The notes under the pieces were generated by a model. That model had not been told where the DNA came from. It did not search any database and saw only the letters and a list, made by a program, of their open reading frames with translations. DNA of 64,000 nt from NCBI RefSeq assembly GCF_014203955.1, contig NZ_JACHKA010000001.1, forward strand, positions 806,001-870,000, given 5' to 3'. Below, piece by piece: positions 34,611 through 43,644 of this stretch. The DNA comes from Sphingobium lignivorans. Lineage in GTDB: Bacteria > Pseudomonadota > Alphaproteobacteria > Sphingomonadales > Sphingomonadaceae. Position numbers and translations under genes: made by a program. Position 1 is the first letter of the stretch. Every line of letters begins with the position of its first letter.

Positions 34611-35300
34611 TCAGGGCTTGCTGTGCGGTTCCCAGCGCCGCTCGCGATACCAGCGAGTCACGACATATTTGACGCCCCGGCTCACGGGTAGCGCCGCGTG
34701 GAGCGTGTCATGGTTGGGCGACCCGTCCGCATTCATGTTGTTCCACATCAGCAGCGTGCCCGTGCGTGGCGGCACGGTAAGGCCGAGGCGCGGGAAGTGC
34801 GTTTCGCCGCCCTCCTCGACGTCGCAGAGATAGGCCATCGCCGTCCAGCAGCGCTGCCCGCCGCTCACGCGCATGGCGGGCCAGTAATGCACATTGCCGG
34901 GGAAATAATCGCAGTGGAGATGATATTGCTGGGTCTGCTCGTAGCGCTGGCCCTGGAGCAGCTCTCCATGGTCGCCTTCCATCCCCATCAGCGCATCGAT
35001 GCGTTTCGTGATGGCGATGATGAACGGATCGTAGATGTCGAGGTTACAACTGCTGCTGGTGCGGTAGCCGGAGTCGGTGCCCGAAAACAGCTTGGATGGC
35101 TTGCAGCCCGCGTCGATCTTGTCGATCAGCTTCGCGCATTCCGCAGGCGACACCAGGCCGTGGCGCAGGAACATCTCGGCTTTGTCGGTGGGCAGGCGGC
35201 TGACCATGGGATTGCGCGAGAGGCGCTGGCGAGTCCGCTCGCCAATCTCCGCCCGTGCCTGCGATGGAACGTCTGCGTCATCGAGCCATGTCTGCGTCAT
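34611..35300 (-). CDS. 2OG-Fe(II) oxygenase, prolyl 4-hydroxylase-like
   Basis: A 229-residue dioxygenase of the P4H family. The double-stranded beta-helix carries H-x-D (HLHCDYF), a distal His (HDTLHAALPV) and the 2-oxoglutarate-binding Lys/Arg region (GVKYVVTRWYRER). The N-terminal 45 residues are helical. No signal peptide is seen, so it is cytoplasmic. Bacterial P4H proteins hydroxylate proline in specific proteins. ATG 35300 has AGGAG eight bases upstream. It is flanked by two RcnB-like genes on the same strand; whether it acts on them is unknown. Confidence 0.85.
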   Translation of the reverse strand: MTQTWLDDADVPSQARAEIGERTRQRLSRNPMVSRLPTDKAEMFLRHGLVSPAECAKLIDKIDAGCKPSKLFSGTDSGYRTSSSCNLDIYDPFIIAITKRIDALMGMEGDHGELLQGQRYEQTQQYHLHCDYFPGNVHYWPAMRVSGGQRCWTAMAYLCDVEEGGETHFPRLGLTVPPRTGTLLMWNNMNADGSPNHDTLHAALPVSRGVKYVVTRWYRERRWEPHSKP

Positions 35301-35460
35301 GAGGGAGGCTCCTGCCATCGGTCGAACGCTGGGGCAAGAGCGCAGAGCAGCGTCGAGAGGCAGGACGTGCAGCGAAAAAGGACCGACTCTCGCCGTTTGG
35401 AGAGCCGGTCCAGTCTTTCCTGAAGGCCGATCAGGAAGTCGTCCCGGGAAGCGGTGGCGC

Positions 35461-36465
35461 TTACCAGAAGAAGTTGTGGATCACGTCGACGACATAGCCA
35501 TCGCGGATGTCCACGAGCAGGGCATCGTCATAATAGCGGACCCAGCGGAGCGAGCCGTAGGCGGGCGGCAGGCGATAATAATAAGGGTCGTTGATCCAGT
35601 AGCTGGACGAAAACAGCATGTTGCTCAGGTAGAAACCGATCGAGAACGACCGGTAGCCATAGCTCCAGCCATAAGGCGCGCGGTAGGCCGGCAGCCTGTA
35701 GATCGTGCGGTGGCGCACTCGATAGCTGTTCCAGTCATAGCGCCTGTCGTTGCGCCAGCGATTGTCCCAGCGCCGCTGATCCGACCATCGCTCGCGTTCG
35801 TTCAGCCGGCGCTGCTCGTTCCAGCCCCGCTGGCGCGACCAGTCGTCCCGGTCGCGTGACCAGCCCTCGCGGTTCCGGGCATCGTCGCGGTTCCGAGCAT
35901 CGTCGCGGCGGCGATCATCCCGCTGCCAGTCGGCGCGTCGCCGGTCATCGCCATTACGCGACCAGGTCCCGTCGTTCCGCCCGCGATTATCGCGTGCTTC
36001 CTCGCCGGGGCGCCGATCACCGCGGCGCGGTCCGTCGTTCTGGCTGCGGTCATCATTGCCGCGGCTCCAGTTGGGCCGCGGTCGATTGGCGGGGGGAACA
36101 GTCGCTCCCGGGCCGGGTTCGACAGGCGTCAGGCGACGCTGGTCGGGCCAGTTGGTCACTTCCGGGCGTCCGACCCGGTTATCCCGATCATTGCCCCTTC
36201 GCTGGCCGTTGTCGCCCTGCGCCCGCGAAGGCGGAACCCGCGTGGTCGTGACTGCCGAAGGGGGACGCTGCTGCCGGACAGAGGGTGCGGCCGAAGGAGC
36301 GGACTGCCGCCGTTCGGTTCGGGGTGTGGGTTGGGGGCGCGCGGACATATTGCCTTCGACAGCCACGCGCGGGCGATTGCGCCCTTCGTTCGGCTGGGCG
36401 AGAGCCGGCGCGGTGGTGCCCAGCACGGTGGTCACCATCAAACCCAGGGAAAGCATCCGTCTCAT
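35461..36465 (-). CDS. RcnB-like protein 2 with long Arg/Asp/Trp-rich region
   Basis: A 334-residue exported protein (signal peptide MRRMLSLGLMVTTVLGTTAPALAQ). Residues about 30-150 are Pro/Arg/Gln-rich and disordered; 150-235 are repeats of Arg, Asp, Asn and Trp (for example RDDARNRD); the C-terminus is an RcnB-type domain ending WVRYYDDALLVDIRDGYVV, clearly paralogous to the end of RcnB-like protein 1. AGGAAG precedes ATG 36465. The extreme charge suggests binding to a polyanion or envelope polymer, or metal buffering. This is a guess. Confidence 0.8.
   Translation of the reverse strand: MRRMLSLGLMVTTVLGTTAPALAQPNEGRNRPRVAVEGNMSARPQPTPRTERRQSAPSAAPSVRQQRPPSAVTTTRVPPSRAQGDNGQRRGNDRDNRVGRPEVTNWPDQRRLTPVEPGPGATVPPANRPRPNWSRGNDDRSQNDGPRRGDRRPGEEARDNRGRNDGTWSRNGDDRRRADWQRDDRRRDDARNRDDARNREGWSRDRDDWSRQRGWNEQRRLNERERWSDQRRWDNRWRNDRRYDWNSYRVRHRTIYRLPAYRAPYGWSYGYRSFSIGFYLSNMLFSSSYWINDPYYYRLPPAYGSLRWVRYYDDALLVDIRDGYVVDVIHNFFW
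35868..35903. repeat. 18-bp tandem repeat inside RcnB-like gene 2
   Basis: Two adjacent 18-base units (35868-35885 and 35886-35903) differ at one position and encode repeated Asp-Ala-Arg-Asn-Arg-Asp. They show how the charged region has grown by unit duplication. Confidence 0.7.
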
Positions 36466-36590
36466 CAGGACTTCCTCAAAAACAGGCGAATCGTCGCCAT
36501 TGAGGACGTTATGCAGCCGGGGGGCTGTCCCGGTGCTGAACATCTGTGTCAGCCAGCCGCAAGCTTGCCCCAAAGCGGGACCGGCGCGAT

Positions 36591-37145
36591 CTATGGCTCC
36601 TTGCTGTCTGCCGGCGGGGTGAGGCCGGGAACGCGCCGGGCTGCGTCATCGGGCGCGATGCCGGGAGCGGGCGCGGCGGCCACGCGTTCCTCACCGCGCA
36701 TGATCCGCCCGGCCTGCCGAATGGCTTCCCGGATGCGGGGATAGGTGCCGCAACGACAGATGTTGGTCATTGCCGCCTCGATCTCGGCGTCGGTCGGATT
36801 GCTGTTGCGCTTGAGCAGCACGGACGCGGTCATGATCATGCCGGACTGGCAATAGCCGCACTGGGGCACGTTCTGGGCCGCCCAGGCCTGCTGGAGCGGG
36901 TGGCTGCGATCCGGCGAAAGGCCCTCGATGGTCGTGACGAAACGCCCCTCGATCGCCGCGATGGTGACCTGGCAGGCGCGGATGGCCTGCCCGTCCACAT
37001 CGACCGTGCAGGCGCCGCAGTCGCCCGTGCCGCAGCCATATTTGGTGCCCGTGAGGTTCGAGGCATCGCGCAGCGCCCAGAGCAGCGGGGTCTGCGAGTC
37101 CATGCGGTACTGCACCGGGCGATCGTTGACGGTAAACTTGGTCAT
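36591..37145 (-). CDS. 2Fe-2S subunit of a xanthine-oxidase-family dehydrogenase (orphan)
   Basis: A 184-residue small subunit with two [2Fe-2S] clusters: the plant-type cluster CGTGDCGACTV with a later Cys (IRAC), and the helical-domain cluster CGYCQSGM...CRCG. This is the pattern of isoquinoline 1-oxidoreductase/aldehyde dehydrogenase alpha subunits. They need a large molybdopterin subunit, which is normally the next gene. Here the downstream gene is an RcnB-like protein and no molybdopterin subunit is in the window. It could pair with a large subunit elsewhere or be a remnant. Confidence 0.92.
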   Translation of the reverse strand: MTKFTVNDRPVQYRMDSQTPLLWALRDASNLTGTKYGCGTGDCGACTVDVDGQAIRACQVTIAAIEGRFVTTIEGLSPDRSHPLQQAWAAQNVPQCGYCQSGMIMTASVLLKRNSNPTDAEIEAAMTNICRCGTYPRIREAIRQAGRIMRGEERVAAAPAPGIAPDDAARRVPGLTPPADSKEP

Positions 37146-37268
37146 GGCAGGTGAACGGCCCTTAAAGCAGTTTCACGTCGGATGGGAGCACCTCGCGGTT
37201 GGAAAATGCGAGGCGCCCCTGCCGCCACGGCCTTGAACGCTTATAGCCTGACGCTCGCCTGTCTCAGC

Positions 37269-38027
37269 TCAGTCGCGCCAGCTGGGGTCGATCCGGTCGA
37301 TGATGCGCACATAGGCGCCGAATTCGGCCACGCCGCGCTGCTCGGGCGGGGTGGCCAGGAAGACATCGCGCTGGTGGACGGCAATCACCGCATCGGGCAC
37401 GCGCAGCGGTGTGCCGGCGCTGCGCGTCGCCATCTGGATCTGGCAGGCCCGCTCGATGACATAATAGTTCACGAATGCCGCCGGCAGGGTTGGTGCCATC
37501 ACCAGCAGGCCGTGATTGCGCAGGATCATGAAGCGCTTGTCGCCCAGATTCTCGATCAGCCGCGCGCCTTCCTCCTCCCGGACAGTGACGCCCTCGAAAT
37601 CATGATAAGCGACTTGCCCGGCAAGCAGGCCGGAATAGAAATCGGTCGGCTGGAGACCCTCGGCCGTGGAGGCGATCGCCATGCCGGCGGTCGTATGCGT
37701 GTGGATGATGCAATGGGCATCGGGCACATGGCGGTGAAAGACGCTGTGCTGCACGAAGCCGGCGCGATTGACGGGATAGGGGCTCTCGCCGAGCTTGTTG
37801 CCGTCGATATCGATCTTGACGAGATTGGACGCCGTCACTTCGGAATAATGAAGGCCGAAGGGATTGATGAGGAAAGCGTGGTCCTCGCCCGGGACCCGCA
37901 GTGATATGTGATTGTAGATCAGTTCGTCCCAGCCCAGATGGGCGAAGATGCGGTAGCAGGCGGCGAGCTGCTGGCGGGCCTGCCATTCGGCATCGGTGAG
38001 CGCGGGTGGTCTCAGCGCGGTGGCCAT
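37269..38027 (-). CDS. Class II aldolase/adducin family protein
   Basis: A 252-residue protein of the class II aldolase fold. The zinc ligands are seen in HTHTTAG and a later ILRNHGLLV. Family members cleave sugar phosphates or act as decarboxylases/epimerases (FucA, AraD type), but many are of unknown function. ATG 38027 follows AGGAGAG with good spacing, which decides against ATG 38048. It stands alone between the 2Fe-2S subunit and the divergent nucleotidase. Confidence 0.88.
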   Translation of the reverse strand: MATALRPPALTDAEWQARQQLAACYRIFAHLGWDELIYNHISLRVPGEDHAFLINPFGLHYSEVTASNLVKIDIDGNKLGESPYPVNRAGFVQHSVFHRHVPDAHCIIHTHTTAGMAIASTAEGLQPTDFYSGLLAGQVAYHDFEGVTVREEEGARLIENLGDKRFMILRNHGLLVMAPTLPAAFVNYYVIERACQIQMATRSAGTPLRVPDAVIAVHQRDVFLATPPEQRGVAEFGAYVRIIDRIDPSWRD

Positions 38028-38193
38028 GACTTTCTCTCCTTGCGACATGTTCCTGCCCTTCGCTGGCGAGGGCTTGCGGCAGTCATGCGCGCGAGGGTGG
38101 AAAATGTCGAGGTGGCCGCAGAGGACGCCTTCTTCCGTCCACGCGATCTGCTATGGGGCGCCGCACGGTATCCCGAATGAATGAGGTTGCAGG

Positions 38194-39921
38194 ATGATCG
38201 GTCGGCTTGGCGCTCCATTGGCTCTGCTGTTGCTGGCGGCCTGTGCGCAGATCGACAGTGGCGATCTCGGACGGCCGGGCGCGAGTCCGGCGGATGTGAC
38301 GACGCTTCAGGTGATCGCCTTCAATGACTTTCACGGCCATATTGTGCCGGACGACCAGAGCGTCGTGCCTCCGGACGGCGCGGTCGATGCGCCGCGAGTC
38401 AAGGCCGGCGGCGCTGTGCATTTTGCCGAGGCGGTCGCACGGCTGCGGGCGGAAAACAGCAACAGCGCAGTTGTGTCCGCTGGCGATCTCATCAGCGCGT
38501 CACCGCTGATTTCCGGGCATTTTCTGGATGAACCGACAATCCGGGTGATGAACGACATCGCCATCGACTTCAATGCGCTGGGCAATCACGAATTCGACCG
38601 CGGGCAGGACGAGATCCGTCGCATGCAATCGGGCGGTTGTGCGGGCTATACCGTCCTGGAGCCCTGCCGCGTCATGCCGGACTTTCCCGGTGCGCGTTTC
38701 GGCTTCCTTGCCGCCAATACCCACCAGACTGACGGAACGACTCTTTTTGCGCCTTACGGCATCAAGCGTTTCGATATCGGCGGAAAGACGGTGCGCATTG
38801 CCTTTGTCGGCATGACGCTCAAGGGCACGCCGGAGATCGTGTCACCCCGCTCCGTCGCCGGCCTGCGCTTCGCGGACGAGGCGGAGACGGCGAACGCCCT
38901 GATCCCCAGGCTGCGCGCGGAAGGGGCGGACATCCTCGCGATCCTCGTCCACGAAGGCGGCGTCATGGCGCCCGAGGGCGACAGGAGCGACTGCAATGGC
39001 CTGACCGGCGCGTTGAAGCCGATTCTCGAAAGGCTGGACCCGGCGTTCGATCTGGTGATTTCCGGCCACACGCATCAGGCTTATGTCTGTTCCTATGCGC
39101 AGGTCGATCCGACTCGGCCCTTTCTTGTCACCAGCGCCGGACAATATGGCACGCTGCTGACCCGAATCACGCTCAGCTACGATCTCAGTGCCCGTCACCT
39201 CGTCTCCAAGCAGGCGGAGAATCTGGTCGTGCAGCAAAGCGGCGAGGCTGCCGCGCACCAGCCGGACATCGCGGCATTGGTGAGTCGCTATCAGGCGGCT
39301 GCGGCAGACGTGACCGGCCGCGTCGTGGGACGGGTTGCCGGGCCGCTGGAAAAGACGGCCGATGCCACTGGCCAGAGCACCCTTGGCAATTTGATTGCCG
39401 ATGCGCAGCGTGCTGCCATGGCCGCGCCGGCCTCCGGCGGCGCGCAGATCGCGTTCATGAATCCCGGCGGCATTCGCGGTTCGATCACGCCAGGGCCGGA
39501 CGGCACCGTGCTTTTCGGCGATCTCTACCGGGTCCAGCCCTTCGGCAACACGCTGGTCGTGAAGGCGCTGACCGGCGCGCAAATCCGGGAAGCGCTGGAA
39601 TTCCAGTTCCTGCGCGCCGAAAGCCCAAGCATTCTCTCGGTTTCGAAAGGATTTTCCTTTGCTTTCGACCTGCGCCGTCCGGCTGGGCAGCGCATCGTGG
39701 AGGCGACACTGGACGGGGTGCCCCTCAATGACGGGACGACCTATCGCGTCGCGATGAGCAACTTCCTGGGGCAGGGGGGCGATGGCTTCACGATGTTCGC
39801 CAACGCGCCGCTTGTCGTGGAAGGTCCGCTCGATGTCGCTGCGCTGGAGGCCTATGTCGCGTCCCGCCCAGGCATGGCCGTCCCCGCGCTCGACCGCATC
39901 CGCAACCTGTCACCGCAATGA
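38194..39921 (+). CDS. 5'-nucleotidase/cyclic phosphodiesterase lipoprotein (UshA-like)
   Basis: A 575-residue periplasmic metallophosphatase. The lipobox LLLAAC makes Cys17 the probable lipid anchor. The two-metal site is visible as DFHGH, GNHEFDRG and SGHTHQ; the C-terminal 5'-nucleotidase domain carries the NPGGIRGSI substrate motif and FLGQGGDGFTMF. It removes phosphate from extracytoplasmic nucleotides for scavenging. Monocistronic, ended by a hairpin at 39935-39958. Confidence 0.93.
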   Translation: MIGRLGAPLALLLLAACAQIDSGDLGRPGASPADVTTLQVIAFNDFHGHIVPDDQSVVPPDGAVDAPRVKAGGAVHFAEAVARLRAENSNSAVVSAGDLISASPLISGHFLDEPTIRVMNDIAIDFNALGNHEFDRGQDEIRRMQSGGCAGYTVLEPCRVMPDFPGARFGFLAANTHQTDGTTLFAPYGIKRFDIGGKTVRIAFVGMTLKGTPEIVSPRSVAGLRFADEAETANALIPRLRAEGADILAILVHEGGVMAPEGDRSDCNGLTGALKPILERLDPAFDLVISGHTHQAYVCSYAQVDPTRPFLVTSAGQYGTLLTRITLSYDLSARHLVSKQAENLVVQQSGEAAAHQPDIAALVSRYQAAAADVTGRVVGRVAGPLEKTADATGQSTLGNLIADAQRAAMAAPASGGAQIAFMNPGGIRGSITPGPDGTVLFGDLYRVQPFGNTLVVKALTGAQIREALEFQFLRAESPSILSVSKGFSFAFDLRRPAGQRIVEATLDGVPLNDGTTYRVAMSNFLGQGGDGFTMFANAPLVVEGPLDVAALEAYVASRPGMAVPALDRIRNLSPQ

Positions 39922-39934
39922 GGCGGCCGGGAGC

Positions 39935-39958
39935 GAAAGGCGGTTCCCCGCGCCTTTC
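39935..39958 (+). terminator. Hairpin after the nucleotidase gene
   Basis: A perfect 8-bp stem (GAAAGGCG / CGCCTTTC) with an 8-nt loop lies 14 bases after the nucleotidase stop. Confidence 0.55.
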
Positions 39959-39963
39959 CGGTC

Positions 39964-39992
39964 TTGATCCGGTAACCTCTCCCTGATATGGG
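39964..39992 (+). promoter_or_regulatory. Possible rpsU promoter
   Basis: TTGATC at 39964-39969 is followed 17 bases later by TATGGG (39987-39992). It lies about 115 bases before rpsU and after the preceding terminator. Weak match; placed by position. Confidence 0.3.
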
Positions 39993-40107
39993 GCGGGCCG
40001 AGCCGCCGTGACTGATTGTCGCGGCGCGTGTTGTTTTTGGTGTCCGCGTGTGTGCGTTCGGTGACCGAGCCGCGCGGAGCAGCATGGAATTGGAGACTGA
40101 CGAGCTT

Positions 40108-40314
40108 ATGCAAATCATCGTGCGCGACAACAACGTCGATCAGGCGCTGCGGGCGCTCAAGAAGAAGCTGCAGCGTGAAGGCGTGTATCGTGAGATGAAG
40201 CTGCGTCGTCACTATGAGAAGCCGTCCGAGAAGCGCGCGCGTGAGAAGGCTGCTGCCGTGCGTCGTGCCCGCAAGCTCGAGCGCAAGCGCGCCGAGCGCG
40301 ACGGCGCGCGTTAA
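40108..40314 (+). CDS. rpsU: 30S ribosomal protein S21
   Basis: A 68-residue, very basic protein with the S21 sequence ([25 protein letters not shown], then [28 protein letters not shown]). It sits near the 16S 3' end and helps mRNA binding at initiation. ATG 40108 begins the conserved sequence; upstream in-frame codons are not conserved. Monocistronic, with hairpins before and after it. Confidence 0.97.
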   Translation: MQIIVRDNNVDQALRALKKKLQREGVYREMKLRRHYEKPSEKRAREKAAAVRRARKLERKRAERDGAR

Positions 40315-40321
40315 GACGCTC

Positions 40322-40342
40322 TGCCGGCCGACGGGGCCGGCA
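40322..40342 (+). terminator. Hairpin after rpsU
   Basis: An 8-bp perfect stem TGCCGGCC/GGCCGGCA with a 5-nt loop begins 8 bases after the rpsU stop codon. Confidence 0.5.
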
Positions 40343-40380
40343 CGGGATGAATCTGCGAACAACATACAAGGTAGGCGGCC

Positions 40381-40932
40381 ATGTCGGTGACGGCGGTTCC
40401 ATTGCGACCCATCCAGCGCGGGTCCGTCCGCCGTTTCTGGCTCGCCGCCATTCTGGTCCTTGCGCTGGCCTTCGTGCTGGCCTGGGCCGGAAGCCAGCAG
40501 TTCGGCCGCACTGAAAGCGGCCTTCGCTACCAGATCACGCAGCAAGGCACCGGCGGCAGCCCCACGCGCGAGGATTTCGCGCTGGTGGCCTATAAGGGCA
40601 TGCTGCCTGATGGCACGGTGTTCGACGAGAATCCGGGCGCACCGATGGAGCTGGCCTCCACCGTGCCGGGCTTCTCCGAGGCCGTGACTCTGCTCAAGAA
40701 AGGCGGAAGCCTGCGGGTGTGGATTCCGGCCGAGCTCGGCTATGGCGCCAACCCGCCCCCGGGAGGCGCTATTCCTCCGGACAGCCCGCTGCAGTTCGAT
40801 ATCCGCCTGATCGAGTTCAAGACGCGCGCGGAAATCATGGAAACGCAGCGCATGATGCAGATGCAGCAGATGATGCAGCAGCAGATGGGTGGACCGCCGC
40901 CCGAGGCGATGGAGCAGGGCGGGCAGCCCTGA
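40381..40932 (+). CDS. FKBP-type peptidyl-prolyl isomerase, membrane-anchored
   Basis: A 183-residue protein: cytoplasmic N-terminus, one membrane helix (about residues 19-37), an FKBP domain (about 50-142) with the DGTVFDEN and LGYG...PP...I landmarks, and a Met/Gln-rich tail (MMQMQQMMQQQMGG). It probably speeds prolyl isomerisation in exported proteins in the periplasm. The tail could bind metal through methionines, but this is untested. It is followed by a clear terminator. Confidence 0.9.
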   Translation: MSVTAVPLRPIQRGSVRRFWLAAILVLALAFVLAWAGSQQFGRTESGLRYQITQQGTGGSPTREDFALVAYKGMLPDGTVFDENPGAPMELASTVPGFSEAVTLLKKGGSLRVWIPAELGYGANPPPGGAIPPDSPLQFDIRLIEFKTRAEIMETQRMMQMQQMMQQQMGGPPPEAMEQGGQP

Positions 40933-40944
40933 CAAGCTGACTTT

Positions 40945-40968
40945 GCCGGCCCGTCATGGGCCGGCTTT
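40945..40968 (+). terminator. Rho-independent terminator after the FKBP gene
   Basis: A perfect 8-bp stem GCCGGCCC/GGGCCGGC with loop GTCAT is followed by TTT. It is 12 bases after the FKBP stop codon. Confidence 0.7.
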
Positions 40969-41176
40969 CCAGTCCTGACTTGCCTGTGCCTCGGCGGATG
41001 TGGCCATGCCACGCTGTGCAGCGAAGCCGCTCCTGCCCTGAAGACCCGCCAGACATTTTGCGAAAATGAGGTGACGTCGGGTCGGGGCCGGGTCAGCGCC
41101 CTTCTGTCGGGCCGGTCCCGTTGTCGCGGATCGGTCTGCCTTGTTCGTGCCGTTTCGTGCGGACAGCGGTCCCGGC

Positions 41177-42295
41177 TCAGGACTGCTGCTGCCTGGCCAT
41201 GCGGCGTTTGGCGCGTTCCTCCAGGAAGACTTTCATCACCGCGAGAATCGGGTCCGCCAGGGCCAGCCCGAGCACGCCGAACAGCGTGCCGAACAGGATC
41301 TGCGCGCCCAGCACGATGGCCGGGGCGATATCCACGGCGCGGCGGGCCACTGTGGGCGTGATGAGATAGCTCTCGACCGTCTGCACGGCGAAATAGATGC
41401 CGATCGCGAAGAGGCCGTGCTGCACGTCCACGGAAAAGCCGACCAGCGTGATGAGCACGCCTGAAAGGATGGCGCCGATATTAGGCAGGAAAGCAAGCAT
41501 GAAGGTGAGCACGCCGAGCAGGGTCGCCATCGGGATGCCCACGAGCGTCAGCAGGATGCCGGTGAGCACGCCCGTGACGGCCATGCCGACCAGCCGCCCA
41601 GCCATCAGCCGGCGCAGGGTGAAGCCAAGCTTGTCGATCAGGGCATGGGCCTCGTCGCGTTTGTCGACCGGCACGAACCACGCGATGCCGCGCGAATAGA
41701 AGCGCGACTCCGCCGCCAGGAAAATGGCGAGCACGCCCATCATGATGAGGCTGGACATCAGTCCCGCGGCACTGCTGAGCGCGGCAGTCACGCGGCCGAG
41801 CGATCCCATGAGCTGCTCGCCGGCCTGCCGCATGTCTGAAAAGCCGATGTCGATGCCGTGCCCGGCGAGCCATGCCGATATTCGCGCGACCTGCGATTCG
41901 ATGAGGGGCGGCAATTGCGCAGCCTGTTGTGCGACCTGGGTCCCCGTCAGCCAGACAGTCCAGGACACAAAGGCTGCGATTCCCACCATCAGGATCGCGA
42001 GCCGCCAGCCGCGCCCGATCGGCAGCACCCGGCCAAGCAGGCGAGTGCCGCCGTCCAGCATGACCGCGATAACGATCGCGCCCATGATGTAGAGCAGGGG
42101 CTGGATCAGGAGAACGACGAGCGCTGCGCCCCCGACGACGCCGACCCAGATGAGGGCGCGTTTGATTTCTCGCCAGAATTCAACGCTGTGGGCATCGGCC
42201 GGGCCGGGGCGTTCATCGGCCCCGCCTTGCGGCTTGCTGTCCTTGGGGGCCGGCGCGGCATCCGATTGTCTGCCGCTCGCGCCTGACCCGGTCAT
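41177..42295 (-). CDS. AI-2E family transporter (PerM-like)
   Basis: A 372-residue membrane protein of the AI-2 exporter/PerM family with about eight helices and the long periplasmic segment between helices 3 and 4 (GTQVAQQAAQLPPLIESQV). The conserved C-terminal block FLPNIGAILSG...QTVESYLITPTVARRAVDIAP is typical. The first 45 residues are hydrophilic. ATG 42295 overlaps the lepB stop (ATGA), making it the last gene of the pyrE-pdxJ-acpS-lepB operon. Family members export autoinducer-2 or act as ion transporters; which applies here is unknown. Confidence 0.9.
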   Translation of the reverse strand: MTGSGASGRQSDAAPAPKDSKPQGGADERPGPADAHSVEFWREIKRALIWVGVVGGAALVVLLIQPLLYIMGAIVIAVMLDGGTRLLGRVLPIGRGWRLAILMVGIAAFVSWTVWLTGTQVAQQAAQLPPLIESQVARISAWLAGHGIDIGFSDMRQAGEQLMGSLGRVTAALSSAAGLMSSLIMMGVLAIFLAAESRFYSRGIAWFVPVDKRDEAHALIDKLGFTLRRLMAGRLVGMAVTGVLTGILLTLVGIPMATLLGVLTFMLAFLPNIGAILSGVLITLVGFSVDVQHGLFAIGIYFAVQTVESYLITPTVARRAVDIAPAIVLGAQILFGTLFGVLGLALADPILAVMKVFLEERAKRRMARQQQS

Positions 42296-43236
42296 TGAGC
42301 GGGCGTTTCCGCATGTTCGGGACGCAGCGAGGTGCCCGCGCGACCGCCCCGGAAGCTGCTGAACCATGTTGCGGGATTGAGGGTCGTGGTTCCATCGAGC
42401 GAGAAGGTGATGAATTCAGCGCGTCCGCCGATCGTTTCCCACGGGATCGGGCCGCCAAGCCCCTGCTGCTCCAGGCTCACGCGGCTGTCCGCGCTGTTGT
42501 CCCGGTTGTCGCCCATCAGGAACACATGGCCCTCGGGGATGCGAACCGGCCCATACCAGTCGATCTCGCGCGGGCCGGTGTCCACGATCGTGTAACTGGC
42601 GCCATTGGGCAGCGTCTCGCGCTTGACCGGCAGAACGCAAACGGTCGAGCCATCCGGTTCGACCTGCAGGGCACCGGGCAGCTGGCGGGGGTCGCAGGGT
42701 GAATTGGCATCCACCGCCAGCCTGAGCGGGGTCAGCCATTCCTGCTTCACGGGCGTGCCATTGAGGATGACGATGCCTTCTCGCACTTCCAGCGTGTCGC
42801 CGGGAAGGCCGATGACCCGCTTGATATAATCCTCGTTGCTGTGCCGGGGCGTCGCGATCACGATGTCGCCGCGCTCGGGCATCTTGCCCCAGATGCGGCC
42901 CTCCATGAAGGGCAGAGTGATGCCCCATGGCTCGGGCGGCGAACGCAGCACCACGTTACGGAAGATCGCCACGGGATTGGGGATGGTCGGCGAAACGTAG
43001 GACCAGCCATAGGCATATTTGGAGACGACGAGACGGTCGCCCACCAGCAGGCCCGGCATCATCGACTCGGAAGGAATATAGAAAGGCTTGGCGATGAAGC
43101 TGTGGAAGCCCAGCACGGCGAGCAGAAGCAGCGTGATGCTCTTCACCTCGGCCCACCAGTCGGTGCCCTTGCTCTCCTTGCCTGTTCTGCCGGCCCGGAT
43201 GCTCCTGGTCGGTTTGATCGATGCGTCGTCCGTCAC
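42292..43236 (-). CDS. lepB: Signal peptidase I
   Basis: A 314-residue leader peptidase. One N-terminal membrane helix (about 33-47), catalytic Ser58 in IPSESMMPG, general base Lys139 in [11 protein letters not shown], and the [11 protein letters not shown] box are all present. It cleaves signal peptides of secreted proteins on the periplasmic face. I chose GTG 43236, which forms a GTGA overlap with the acpS stop, over the upstream ATG 43275 inside acpS. Confidence 0.95.
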   Translation of the reverse strand: MTDDASIKPTRSIRAGRTGKESKGTDWWAEVKSITLLLLAVLGFHSFIAKPFYIPSESMMPGLLVGDRLVVSKYAYGWSYVSPTIPNPVAIFRNVVLRSPPEPWGITLPFMEGRIWGKMPERGDIVIATPRHSNEDYIKRVIGLPGDTLEVREGIVILNGTPVKQEWLTPLRLAVDANSPCDPRQLPGALQVEPDGSTVCVLPVKRETLPNGASYTIVDTGPREIDWYGPVRIPEGHVFLMGDNRDNSADSRVSLEQQGLGGPIPWETIGGRAEFITFSLDGTTTLNPATWFSSFRGGRAGTSLRPEHAETPAQ

Positions 43237-43634
43237 GGAAACCGAGCCTCCAATATGACGAACGCCTGCGCCCAAGGGTGATCGTCGGTCAATGTCACAT
43301 GAACAAATAGGCTGGCGCCCGGCGGGGTCAAGGCATCGAGACGCGCTCTCGCGCCACCCGTCAGCGCCAGCGTGGGCGCGCCGGATGGCAGGTTGACCAC
43401 GCCGATGTCCTTCATGAACACGCCGGCCTTGAAGCCTGTGCCCACCGCTTTCGAGAAAGCTTCCTTCGCGGCGAAGCGCTTGGCCAGCGTCGCGGCTTTG
43501 GTGAAGGGCCGGCGGTTCGCCTTGGCGCGCTCGACGTCCGTGAACACGCGCGCTTCGAATTTCTCGCCGAAGCGGTCCAGAGACGCCTGGATTCGCTCGA
43601 TATTGCAGAGATCGGAGCCAAGGCCGATGATCAT
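43233..43634 (-). CDS. acpS: Holo-[acyl-carrier-protein] synthase
   Basis: A 133-residue phosphopantetheinyl transferase that activates acyl carrier protein with coenzyme [16 protein letters not shown] gives the Mg-binding Asp8, and [11 protein letters not shown] gives the second acidic ligand. ATG 43634 begins the conserved sequence and has GAGGAC upstream. It sits 10 bases after pdxJ; the pdxJ-acpS-lepB order is common in proteobacteria. Confidence 0.96.
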   Translation of the reverse strand: MIIGLGSDLCNIERIQASLDRFGEKFEARVFTDVERAKANRRPFTKAATLAKRFAAKEAFSKAVGTGFKAGVFMKDIGVVNLPSGAPTLALTGGARARLDALTPPGASLFVHVTLTDDHPWAQAFVILEARFP

Positions 43635-43644
43635 GGGAGCGTCC

